Source: Bacteroidaceae bacterium
GTDB taxonomy: Bacteria > Bacteroidota > Bacteroidia > Bacteroidales > Bacteroidaceae
Length of the DNA stretch: 27,712 bases
Direction: 5' to 3'
Assembly: GCA_017628775.1 (NCBI GenBank)
Contig: JAGBYN010000104.1
Coordinates: 1 to 27,712 of the forward strand
The notes beneath the pieces were generated by a model that was given only the letters and a program-made list of their open reading frames with translations, did not search any database and was not told the origin of the DNA. Both the position numbers and the translations under genes were made by a program. This document shows, piece after piece, positions 16,118 through 22,652 of the stretch; position 1 is the stretch's first letter; each line of letters begins with the position of its first letter.

Positions 16118-16345
16118 AGTTGAGAGAGGAGAGTTTAGAGTTGAGAGATGTAGGGGCCGATCCCTGTGTCGGCCCGTCTCAATCCACTAGCAAATCGTGC
16201 TAACCTGCATCGGCCCGTCGTCAATCAACGTACTTATCTCATTTGCAATTGGCGGCCAATCCATTTCTATAGCATCTATAACCTCTATAGCATTTATAGT
16301 TTCTATAGCATTTATAACCTCATCGCAAAGCATCATTTGCCCGAA
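16118..16345 (+). repeat. Composite intergenic repeat, copy D
   Basis: GAGTTGA-type heptamers (16119-16148) are followed by GTAGGGGCCGATCCCTGTGT, about one and a half 42-bp-type units (16165-16225), and the core CAACGTACTTATCTCATTTG (from 16226), nearly identical to copy A. The AT-rich end is a perfect-phase 18-bp tandem (TCTATAGCATTTATAACC type) at 16266-16283, 16284-16301 and 16302-16319. A frame through this repeat is joined to the nitroreductase gene but is not part of it. Confidence 0.85.
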
Positions 16346-16405
16346 AGGCAAAGACGCCGCTTGAACAACACCTCCTCATCCACTCGTCAACGATTCAACC
16401 TAACA

Positions 16406-17035
16406 ATGAAACATTTAAAAATCATTCTCGTTGGTTTTACGCTGTTGTTTACTCTGGCTTGTGCCAAAACAGAAGAGAGCAGCACGCTTAAGTCCGACAA
16501 CAATCAAGTGATTGAGACCATCATGGCGCGCAGAAGTATTCGCCAATACAAGGCGGAACCGGTGTCACGCGAAATCATGACACAAATTCTGGATTGCGGC
16601 ATTAATGCGCCAAACGGCCAAAACAAACAATCGTGGGAGATCCGAGTGGTGGACAACCCTCAGATTCTTGACAACATGAAACGCGCCATGGCAGAAAGCC
16701 ATCCCGAAATGGACTCTACTGCTGTAGCAGGCTGTTTCCGTGGTGCTCCCGTTATGGTATTTATTGCGCGCGATTGCTCCTACGATTTCTCCGCTTACGA
16801 CTGCGGTTTATTAGCTGAAAACATGATACTCTCAGCATGGAGTATGGGCGTTGGATCGATTTGTTTGGGCAGTCCAGTGCGCTTCCTCAAAGACAACGAA
16901 CTGTGCAAGCCTTTGATAGAACAGCTGGGTTTCAGTCCTGGTTATGAACTTAGCCTGTGCGTTGGCTTCGGCTACGCCAACGAAAGTCCTGAAGCAAAGC
17001 CACGCAACAAAAGCAAGTATAAATTTGTAGACTGA
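16406..17035 (+). CDS. Nitroreductase-family protein with lipoprotein signal
   Basis: The 209-residue product begins with a positively charged, hydrophobic leader ending in FTLAC (Cys19), a plausible lipobox, followed by a Ser/Glu-rich linker. The rest is a nitroreductase fold: RRSIRQYKAEPVSREIMTQI, the FMN-contact segment with NAPNGQNKQSWEIRVV and a C-terminal LGFSPGYELSLCVGFGYA strand. Family members are FMN-dependent oxidoreductases of nitro compounds, quinones or flavins and are mostly cytoplasmic, so an exported, lipid-anchored version is unusual. The frame is open from 16166 through repeat copy D; the ATG at 16406 is chosen because it yields the signal peptide. A substrate cannot be inferred. 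Confidence 0.85.
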   Translation: MKHLKIILVGFTLLFTLACAKTEESSTLKSDNNQVIETIMARRSIRQYKAEPVSREIMTQILDCGINAPNGQNKQSWEIRVVDNPQILDNMKRAMAESHPEMDSTAVAGCFRGAPVMVFIARDCSYDFSAYDCGLLAENMILSAWSMGVGSICLGSPVRFLKDNELCKPLIEQLGFSPGYELSLCVGFGYANESPEAKPRNKSKYKFVD

Positions 17036-17098
17036 TAGGACATTCTCCTGGTTTAGGGGAAGTTTCGAAAACCATCCGTCGCCTTAAAACACAACATT

Positions 17099-17809
17099 AT
17101 GTACAACAAAACTTACAACAACTACTCAACATCTGTTGACAAGAGTGCAGCGTTTCCCGCATTAATGCGCAATGTTTACATTTGGATGACCATGGCACTC
17201 GCTGTAACTGGGCTTACTGCAGCCTACGTTTCAAGTTCACCCGCCATCTTACAATACATCTTCACTGGAAAAACCATTTGGCTTCTGGCCCTCGGTGAAT
17301 TGGGATTAGTGTGGTATCTCAGTGCACGAATCATGAAAATATCTTTCAGCACAGCAGGAATACTGTTTGTATTATTCTCAATCCTTAATGGGGTGACGCT
17401 AAGCAGTATTTTCTTGGTTTACACGATGGAATCAATCGCCCTGACGTTCTACATTACGGCAGGCACCTTCGGAGCAATGAGTCTTGTAGGCTATTTCACC
17501 AAGAAAGACTTATCAACAATGGGCCGTTTCTTAGTTATGGCGCTTATTGGCTTAATTATAGCAAGCATTGTTAACCTTTTCATGCAAAGCACAATGCTCA
17601 TGTGGATCACAACCTATGCCGGCGTCTTGATCTTCTGCGGATTAACAGCCTATGACACTCAGAAAATCAAGGACATGTTAATCTTCTACGGCAATGAAAC
17701 CCACGAAGGCACGCTCAAGATTGCACTGATGGGTAGCCTCACACTTTACCTCGACTTTATCAACCTCTTTATTTACTTGCTACGCATCTTCGGAAGCCGT
17801 CGCGACTAA
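17099..17809 (+). CDS. Bax inhibitor-1/YccA-family membrane protein
   Basis: The 236-residue protein has about seven hydrophobic helices starting at residue 28, and the family C-terminal region with TAYDTQKIKDM and GSLTLYLDFINLFIYLLRIFG. The aspartates in these segments correspond to the di-aspartyl pH-sensor region known from BsYetJ. Members are inner-membrane proteins; calcium leak and interaction with the FtsH protease have been described for relatives. The gene lies 18 bases before aspC and 63 bases after the nitroreductase, so the three may be co-transcribed up to the terminator at 19037. Confidence 0.92.
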   Translation: MYNKTYNNYSTSVDKSAAFPALMRNVYIWMTMALAVTGLTAAYVSSSPAILQYIFTGKTIWLLALGELGLVWYLSARIMKISFSTAGILFVLFSILNGVTLSSIFLVYTMESIALTFYITAGTFGAMSLVGYFTKKDLSTMGRFLVMALIGLIIASIVNLFMQSTMLMWITTYAGVLIFCGLTAYDTQKIKDMLIFYGNETHEGTLKIALMGSLTLYLDFINLFIYLLRIFGSRRD

Positions 17810-17827
17810 CTTAAACCAACGATAACT

Positions 17828-19021
17828 ATGACACAACTTTCAGCCACAGTTAACCGTCTTGCGCCATCTGCAACACTCGCTATGTCGCAAAAGAGCGCTG
17901 AACTCAAGGCGCAAGGTCTTGATATCATCAACCTCTCAGTGGGCGAACCCGACTTCAACACGCCCGATCACATCAAAGAAGCTGCGAAGAAAGCTATAGA
18001 CGACAATTATTCACGCTACTCGCCAGTCCCTGGTTACCCCGTATTGCGCGAAGCTATCTGTGCTAAGCTCAAAAACGAAAATGGTTTGGACTACACCCCA
18101 GCCCAGATCTCATGTTCTAATGGTGCCAAGCAATGTGTATGTAATGCCGTTATGGCTGTTGCAGCTACTGGCGATGAAGTGATTATTCCTGCCCCCTATT
18201 GGGTGAGTTACCCACAGATGGTGCTCCTCGCAGACGCCACACCTGTTTACATTGAAGCAGGTATCGAACAAGACTTCAAGATAACCCCCGCTCAACTTGA
18301 AGCAGCCATCACACCACGCACCAAGGCCATCATCCTCTGTTCACCCAGCAACCCTACTGGTTCGGTTTACACACAGGAAGAACTTGAAGGCCTCGCCGAA
18401 GTATTGCGCCGCCACGAACAAGTGGTCGTCATCTCTGATGAAATCTACGAACACATCAACTACATCGGTGCGCACGCTTCAATCGCAGCTTGCGAAGGCA
18501 TGAAGGACCGCACCATCATCATCAATGGTGTTTCTAAGGCTTATGCCATGACCGGTTGGCGCATTGGCTTCCTTGCAGGTCCAGAAGCATTGGTTAAGGC
18601 ATGCAACAAACTTCAAGGTCAATACACTTCAGGTCCTTGCTCTGTAAGCCAAATTGCAGCTGCCGAAGCATTTGCCGGTCCTCAGGACTGCGTTGAAGAA
18701 ATGCGCCAAGCATTTGAACGCCGCAAAAACCTGATTGTAGAACTCACAAAGGAAATTCCCGGACTTGAAGTCAACAACCCAACCGGCGCATTCTACCTCT
18801 TCCCAAAGTGCAGCAGTTACTTTGGCAAGACCGATGGCAAGACAACCATCAATAACTCTATGGACTTTGCCATGTACCTTCTTGAAGAAGCACACGTAGC
18901 AACCGTAGGTGGCGACGCGTTTGGTTCCCCCGAATGCTTCCGCATGAGCTACGCAACAAGCGATGAAAACATCGTTGAAGCCATCAGCCGCATCAAAAAC
19001 GCTTTGGCAAAATTGAAATAA
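17828..19021 (+). CDS. aspC: Aspartate aminotransferase (class I, PLP-dependent)
   Basis: The 397-residue enzyme carries the fold-type I aminotransferase residues: N175 in SPSNPTG, D204 and Y207 in ISDEIYEHI, the PLP-binding lysine K237 in GVSKAYAMTGWRIGF and the substrate-carboxylate arginine R372 in CFRMSYA. It interconverts aspartate and 2-oxoglutarate with oxaloacetate and glutamate in the cytoplasm; class-Ib enzymes of this type can also accept prephenate. Length is normal. A perfect 16-bp stem terminator follows 15 bases after the stop. In Bacteroidetes aspC often lies near ribBA and an LptF/G gene, as far as I recall; here two other genes intervene. Confidence 0.93.
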   Translation: MTQLSATVNRLAPSATLAMSQKSAELKAQGLDIINLSVGEPDFNTPDHIKEAAKKAIDDNYSRYSPVPGYPVLREAICAKLKNENGLDYTPAQISCSNGAKQCVCNAVMAVAATGDEVIIPAPYWVSYPQMVLLADATPVYIEAGIEQDFKITPAQLEAAITPRTKAIILCSPSNPTGSVYTQEELEGLAEVLRRHEQVVVISDEIYEHINYIGAHASIAACEGMKDRTIIINGVSKAYAMTGWRIGFLAGPEALVKACNKLQGQYTSGPCSVSQIAAAEAFAGPQDCVEEMRQAFERRKNLIVELTKEIPGLEVNNPTGAFYLFPKCSSYFGKTDGKTTINNSMDFAMYLLEEAHVATVGGDAFGSPECFRMSYATSDENIVEAISRIKNALAKLK

Positions 19022-19036
19022 ACATTACTCATATAT

Positions 19037-19077
19037 AAATAGGGCGTGTCAACGATATTGACACGCCCTATTTTATA
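19037..19077 (+). terminator. Intrinsic terminator after aspC (GGGCGTGTC family)
   Basis: AAATAGGGCGTGTCAA (19037-19052) pairs perfectly with TTGACACGCCCTATTT (19058-19073) across a 5-base loop. The symmetric A/T flanks make it usable in both directions. Confidence 0.92.
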
Positions 19078-19199
19078 TTATCGCTGTCTGCTTAAACGTT
19101 CAAATCACATAAACTAAATTATAGCTGTCAGGTAAACATACTTAACACGTTTGTTTATAACCTATTATACACATTCAGTTTCTTATAAACCGCATGGTC

Positions 19200-19240
19200 A
19201 AAACGCTGAAGGCGTCTCCGCTCAGTAAGCGTTTTCCTTT
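19200..19240 (+). terminator. Weak terminator-like inverted repeat
   Basis: AAAACGCT (19200-19207) pairs exactly with AGCGTTTT (19228-19235), and the T-rich run continues as CCTTTC. No gene ends immediately before it, so its role is uncertain. Confidence 0.35.
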
Positions 19241-19251
19241 CGTCACCGTCG

Positions 19252-19265
19252 TTTGGTTAACCAAA
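19252..19265. promoter_or_regulatory. Perfect 14-bp palindrome, operator-like
   Basis: TTTGGTTAACCAAA is a perfect palindrome, and CG/ACG flanks extend it imperfectly. It lies about 90 bases upstream of the promoter at 19354-19385 and could bind a dimeric regulator. No regulator is known for it. Confidence 0.35.
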
Positions 19266-19353
19266 ACGTTGTCATAGAAAGCTCCAAAAACAATCAAAAT
19301 CCGACAAAGAGCAGGAGCATTTTAAACATTCTCAAACATTTTTTAAGTTTTAC

Positions 19354-19385
19354 TTGAATGTTTTAATTTTTATTTATTACATTTG
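19354..19385 (+). promoter_or_regulatory. Bacteroidetes-type promoter of the 19391-19717 transcript
   Basis: TTG (19354-19356), a 21-base spacer and TACATTTG (19378-19385) fit the phylum consensus. Transcription would begin near 19391 and run directly into the structured region. Confidence 0.65.
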
Positions 19386-19390
19386 CAAGG

Positions 19391-19717
19391 TCACAATGGC
19401 TATTTCTATCTTTCGAGAATAAGATTAGAATAGATTATTGGGCACATATCATATTAAGGCGTTTACTTGAACGCTTTGTTCTTTACACTCTGAAATCTAG
19501 CAGTTTCACCTCCGTCAAAGACAAAGCAACAGTGAATGCTCATGGGATAGGTATATCTATACGTATCCCAGGCACCTGTATTTCATATATGGGTGCTTTG
19601 GGATTGTAATATTACCATATCTGCGTGGGATTCAGAAGTTGTTCGTTTCGACGGTAAGGTTTTGCTAGAGCCTCAGAGTGTGGAACGAGTGAACAAGACT
19701 GACACCCACGCTTTTTT
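19391..19717 (+). ncRNA. Candidate structured noncoding RNA or long leader
   Basis: Between a consensus promoter and a T6 run, almost every part can pair. GCGTT (19459-19463) pairs with AACGC (19470-19474). CTTTGT-t-CTTT (19474-19484) pairs with AAAGACAAAG (19517-19526), enclosing TGAAA/TTTCA (19491-19495 / 19504-19508). TGGGATA (19543-19549) pairs with TATCCCA (19564-19570), with four further inner pairs. GCACC (19572-19576) pairs with GGTGC (19592-19596). A long terminal hairpin is built from GCGTGGG (19623-19629), TCAG (19632-19635) and TTGTTC (19639-19644) with GAACAA (19691-19696), CTGA (19699-19702) and CCCACGC (19705-19711), then six T (19712-19717). TATCCCA can instead pair with TGGGAT at 19599-19604, giving two exclusive folds. 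It is either a free-standing RNA of about 325 bases or a conditional leader of the following operon. It does not resemble the tmRNA, RNase P or SRP signatures I know. Confidence 0.55.
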
Positions 19718-19784
19718 GTATCTATACTTTATACAATGTAAACCAATCGGACTCGGGTGTTCGCCGATACAAAAACAAACGATT

Positions 19785-20453
19785 ATGAAAAAGATTTCAA
19801 TTTTGGCAGTGATTGGCGGTGCAATGCTTTTAGGTTCTTGTGGAGGTTCAAAGCAAATGGTTACTTATACGCCACAACCTATACAAGCACCTGTTGCTTC
19901 TCCATATAATGGAACGATCATAGAAGAAGACCCAGTTGGTGATTTGGTTAAACAATTTACAGCTGATGGTTACAAATCTCAGTCGATGGCTTATACAATG
20001 AGAGAAATAATCAACAAATTCCGTACAAAAGTCCAATCCAATGAAAATTTAGTTGAGATTATTAGTGATGGTTCTGGAGCATCTTCATTTGCAGCTGAGA
20101 TGTCTGCAGCCAATGCTGCTTGTCTTAAATATGCCACTCAAGCAGGTAGCGTTGTCCGAGGTGGTATGGAAAGAGATTTTGGTTCTTTAGGAAAGGACTA
20201 CGACAATTTTCATGGAACTTATGTACAGAATGTTGCTAAGTTTGTTATGCCTTTATTAAAAGCAGAGATGACGTTTGTAAAAAAGGAACAAAACAAATAT
20301 TTTGTTAGAATTGGTTACACTCTTGACGAAGTTAAGGCCGCACAAGCACGTAACAATGCATTTAATGAAGCATTGCAAGATGAAGCAAATGGTCAAATTT
20401 TTGGAGAACAAGCAAGAAAATATGTCAATGAAATTGTAAGACCTGAAGAATAA
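19785..20453 (+). CDS. LPP20-like lipoprotein
   Basis: The 222-residue protein starts with a lipoprotein signal peptide ending in LLGSC (Cys19), followed by GGSKQM and a proline-rich linker. The body (about residues 50-220) has alternating Ala-rich helices and beta-strands (AAEMSAANAACLKYATQAGS; later TFVKKEQNKYFVRIGYTLDE), a pattern I associate with LPP20/FlgP-like domains; this is a resemblance, not a proven match. It is presumably anchored to the outer membrane. The frame is open from 19593, but the ATG at 19785 gives the signal peptide. The next gene starts one base after its stop, so the two are translationally coupled. The cluster 19785-22425 appears more A/T-rich than the genes around it. 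Confidence 0.75.
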   Translation: MKKISILAVIGGAMLLGSCGGSKQMVTYTPQPIQAPVASPYNGTIIEEDPVGDLVKQFTADGYKSQSMAYTMREIINKFRTKVQSNENLVEIISDGSGASSFAAEMSAANAACLKYATQAGSVVRGGMERDFGSLGKDYDNFHGTYVQNVAKFVMPLLKAEMTFVKKEQNKYFVRIGYTLDEVKAAQARNNAFNEALQDEANGQIFGEQARKYVNEIVRPEE

Positions 20454-20454
20454 T

Positions 20455-21321
20455 ATGAAACAGTTTTTCTTAATATGTCTTTGCATGATGATGTCTCTTC
20501 CCTCATTTTGTAAAGTACTGAAACATTCAGAAAATACAGAATGGATGAGATGTGGTGAAGAAAAACTTAATGCAAGTCGCTCAAACACTTCTTATTACTT
20601 TAAGATTGTTAAAATTTCATCGGAAAGTCTTGAGAGTGCACGCAATCAAAAAGTAAATCAATTAGGAGTATCTCTTGGGACTCGTAATCAATTGTCCGGC
20701 AAGACTTTGACTGAAATAGAAACCGTTTCTGGAGATACACCTGTTAGCAAAGAAACCTTCAAACTTATCTTTGGCAACAAAATTGAAAGTGATGTTTTCT
20801 ATACAAGATTCATAGATGAGTATTGGGAATACATTTCGTACCCAGATGGTAGTCGAGGATATGAATATTATGCATTATTTGCCGTATCTCAGACTGCTAA
20901 TGCGCCTATTTATGATGAATTTTCAACAACGACTTCATATGGTGTTAAACCTGTTGTTATGTCATTAGTTCCTGGTTGGGGACAAATGTACAAAGGTAGC
21001 AAAACGAGGGGTATTGTAATCCTTGCCGCAGAAGTTGCAGCTATTGGTGGTATCATCTTCACAGAAAATGAACGTGCGTCTTATGAATCAAAGATGTTGA
21101 GCCAACCTAAATTTGCCAAGCAATATAAGAGCAAGGTTGACAATTACGAAACAGCAAGAAATTGTTGTATTGGTGTAGCTGCAGCCATCTATATCTACAA
21201 CTTGATTGACGCAGCTGTGTCACCTGGTGCACGCAGAGTTGTTATTAAACCGCGTCATTTACAGATTGCGCCTTCTGTTTCAAAAGATTTTACTGGTTTT
21301 AGCCTCAGTTACAATTTTTAA
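20455..21321 (+). CDS. Exported protein with DUF5683-like membrane region
   Basis: The 288-residue protein has a signal peptide (about residues 1-19, MKQFFLICLCMMMSLPSF) and an N-terminal domain with repeated ES..SAR-type helices reminiscent of LPP20/FlgT-like folds. It also has a later segment, SLVPGWGQMYKGSKTRGIVI followed by a hydrophobic helix, which resembles the LPGxGQ-Y-K-G hairpin of DUF5683-type Bacteroidetes proteins. A second hydrophobic stretch (IGVAAAIYIYNLIDAAVS) follows. It ends in FSLSYNF, which could be a strand at the C-terminus. It is coupled to the preceding lipoprotein gene. Function is unknown; a joint envelope role with its neighbours is likely. Confidence 0.65.
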   Translation: MKQFFLICLCMMMSLPSFCKVLKHSENTEWMRCGEEKLNASRSNTSYYFKIVKISSESLESARNQKVNQLGVSLGTRNQLSGKTLTEIETVSGDTPVSKETFKLIFGNKIESDVFYTRFIDEYWEYISYPDGSRGYEYYALFAVSQTANAPIYDEFSTTTSYGVKPVVMSLVPGWGQMYKGSKTRGIVILAAEVAAIGGIIFTENERASYESKMLSQPKFAKQYKSKVDNYETARNCCIGVAAAIYIYNLIDAAVSPGARRVVIKPRHLQIAPSVSKDFTGFSLSYNF

Positions 21322-21368
21322 AAGGAAGTAAGCAAAATCATTAGAGACAACTCATATAAGTGCAAAAA

Positions 21369-21452
21369 ATGCGTTAGCTTGCGAGTGAATCATAACATTT
21401 CCATAGATACAAAACTACTCTGTTTTTAATATTCACACGCAGACTAACGCAT
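21369..21452. repeat. Long imperfect inverted repeat
   Basis: ATGCGTTAG (21369-21377) pairs with CTAACGCAT (21444-21452), and further in GCGAGTGAAT (21381-21390) pairs with ATTCACACGC (21431-21440) with one mismatch. The loop is 40 bases. On the minus strand the stem is followed by six T (complement of 21364-21369), so it could end antisense transcription. Otherwise it may be a small hairpin element. It lies between the second and third genes of the cluster. Confidence 0.6.
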
Positions 21453-21501
21453 ATTATTATATATAACCATTCGCTTTATAAGTTCAATATCCCAACATCC
21501 G

Positions 21502-22425
21502 ATGCCAACATCTCTTCGCACATATATTCTTGTAATATTTCTTTTCGTCATTCAGCAGTGTGCTTTTGGACAAACCACTCCTCCCGAATGGTTTACCTAC
21601 CCTAAGGATGGTGAATATGTGGGCGTTTCTATTAAAGGGAATGATGATTTTGATTCACAGGAGTGTGAAATTAAATCAGCCGTCATATCTGCTTTTATGT
21701 CCTATTTCTTGCAAAATGCTGTAAATGGAGTTAGGTTTAATCATCTCATTCAAAGTATTAAAGATGGGGAATGCATAACACAAAACCATCACACAGAGAT
21801 TACCTACAACGCCATTTTAGGCTATGATCTGGTACGTTTAGAAAAGGACGCTGAAGGACATCTTTGGGTAGCCATCAAACCGATTACCGATCAAAGATCT
21901 CACAACTTGGGGCATTTCAGTTGTTCCATTCAACAATACGCCCAAGTAAAGGAAGAAAACGACAAATCATTATGTGCTTTCAAGTATGGTGTACTCTGTA
22001 AATATAAATCATTATCAGGTGACAGCATTGTTTTGGACATGAGTTGTGAAGAAAAGCACAACAATCAAGAACCTGACCAATTCAATCAACACATCTTGTA
22101 TCAGATTAAGACAAAAGAATCACGTTATCATATTGGATTGGAAGAAGGTATGCAAACGCTTAGGCACTGCAGCCAACCAAGTGCCTTGATATCACAAAAA
22201 GTTTCAACTAAAGGTTTGGGACACATTGAACCTAAGACTGAAACTTCTACTGACGTTAGCATAAGCTATTGGCTCTGTAATATAAAGACCTTGCTGGATA
22301 CTGATTTATACGAAGAGGATCATCAATCTGATGCCAAGCTTTTAGTTAATACTTTTAATAAAAAAGCAACGAAAACCCATGCCACGTTCTTTCATAAGAA
22401 CACATGTTTCATGTACAATCAATAA
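21502..22425 (+). CDS. Exported protein, LPP20/FlgT-like N-terminus
   Basis: The 307-residue protein has a cleavable signal peptide (MPTSLRTYILVIFLFVIQQC, then AFG before the predicted cut at residue 23) and a mature start TTPPEWFTYPKDGEYVGVSI. The PPEWF...P..GEYVGVS pattern is typical of LPP20/FlgT-like domains, which often begin with P-x-W and a Y-x-G-x-G strand. The remaining two-thirds is not recognised; cysteines are frequent (about eight), which is unusual for a periplasmic protein of this phylum. It follows the two preceding envelope genes after a 180-base gap that contains the long inverted repeat, and a strong terminator closes the cluster. Confidence 0.65.
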   Translation: MPTSLRTYILVIFLFVIQQCAFGQTTPPEWFTYPKDGEYVGVSIKGNDDFDSQECEIKSAVISAFMSYFLQNAVNGVRFNHLIQSIKDGECITQNHHTEITYNAILGYDLVRLEKDAEGHLWVAIKPITDQRSHNLGHFSCSIQQYAQVKEENDKSLCAFKYGVLCKYKSLSGDSIVLDMSCEEKHNNQEPDQFNQHILYQIKTKESRYHIGLEEGMQTLRHCSQPSALISQKVSTKGLGHIEPKTETSTDVSISYWLCNIKTLLDTDLYEEDHQSDAKLLVNTFNKKATKTHATFFHKNTCFMYNQ

Positions 22426-22447
22426 AACTATTGAGACATATAACTCG

Positions 22448-22488
22448 AAAAAAGGTGGTGAGCCTTTTACATACACACCACCTTTTTT
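22448..22488 (+). terminator. Intrinsic terminator closing the LPP20-like cluster
   Basis: AAAAAAGGTGGTG (22448-22460) pairs perfectly with CACCACCTTTTTT (22476-22488) across a 15-base loop. Confidence 0.9.
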
Positions 22489-22652
22489 AATCTAGGTTTT
22501 AAATTCCCCATAAATCATTAATCATGCTGAATATTTAATATCGTTTTTATCTGGTTGTTTTCCGACAAAGCGACAAGTTGATAAGAACCCTGTTTGAATC
22601 ATTAACAGCACCCACCTTAATCCTATTCATAACGGATTCGAATAAAATCATT

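Noticed and set aside
16166..16405. N-terminal extension of the nitroreductase frame
   Set aside because: The extension is translated repeat copy D. The lipoprotein signal starts at the ATG 16406.
19593..19784. N-terminal extension of the LPP20-like lipoprotein frame
   Set aside because: It runs through the candidate RNA terminator; a clear signal peptide begins at the ATG 19785.
22578..22652. Upstream TTG start for the BACON/Fn3 lipoprotein
   Set aside because: It would bury the lipoprotein signal peptide behind 25 extra residues.
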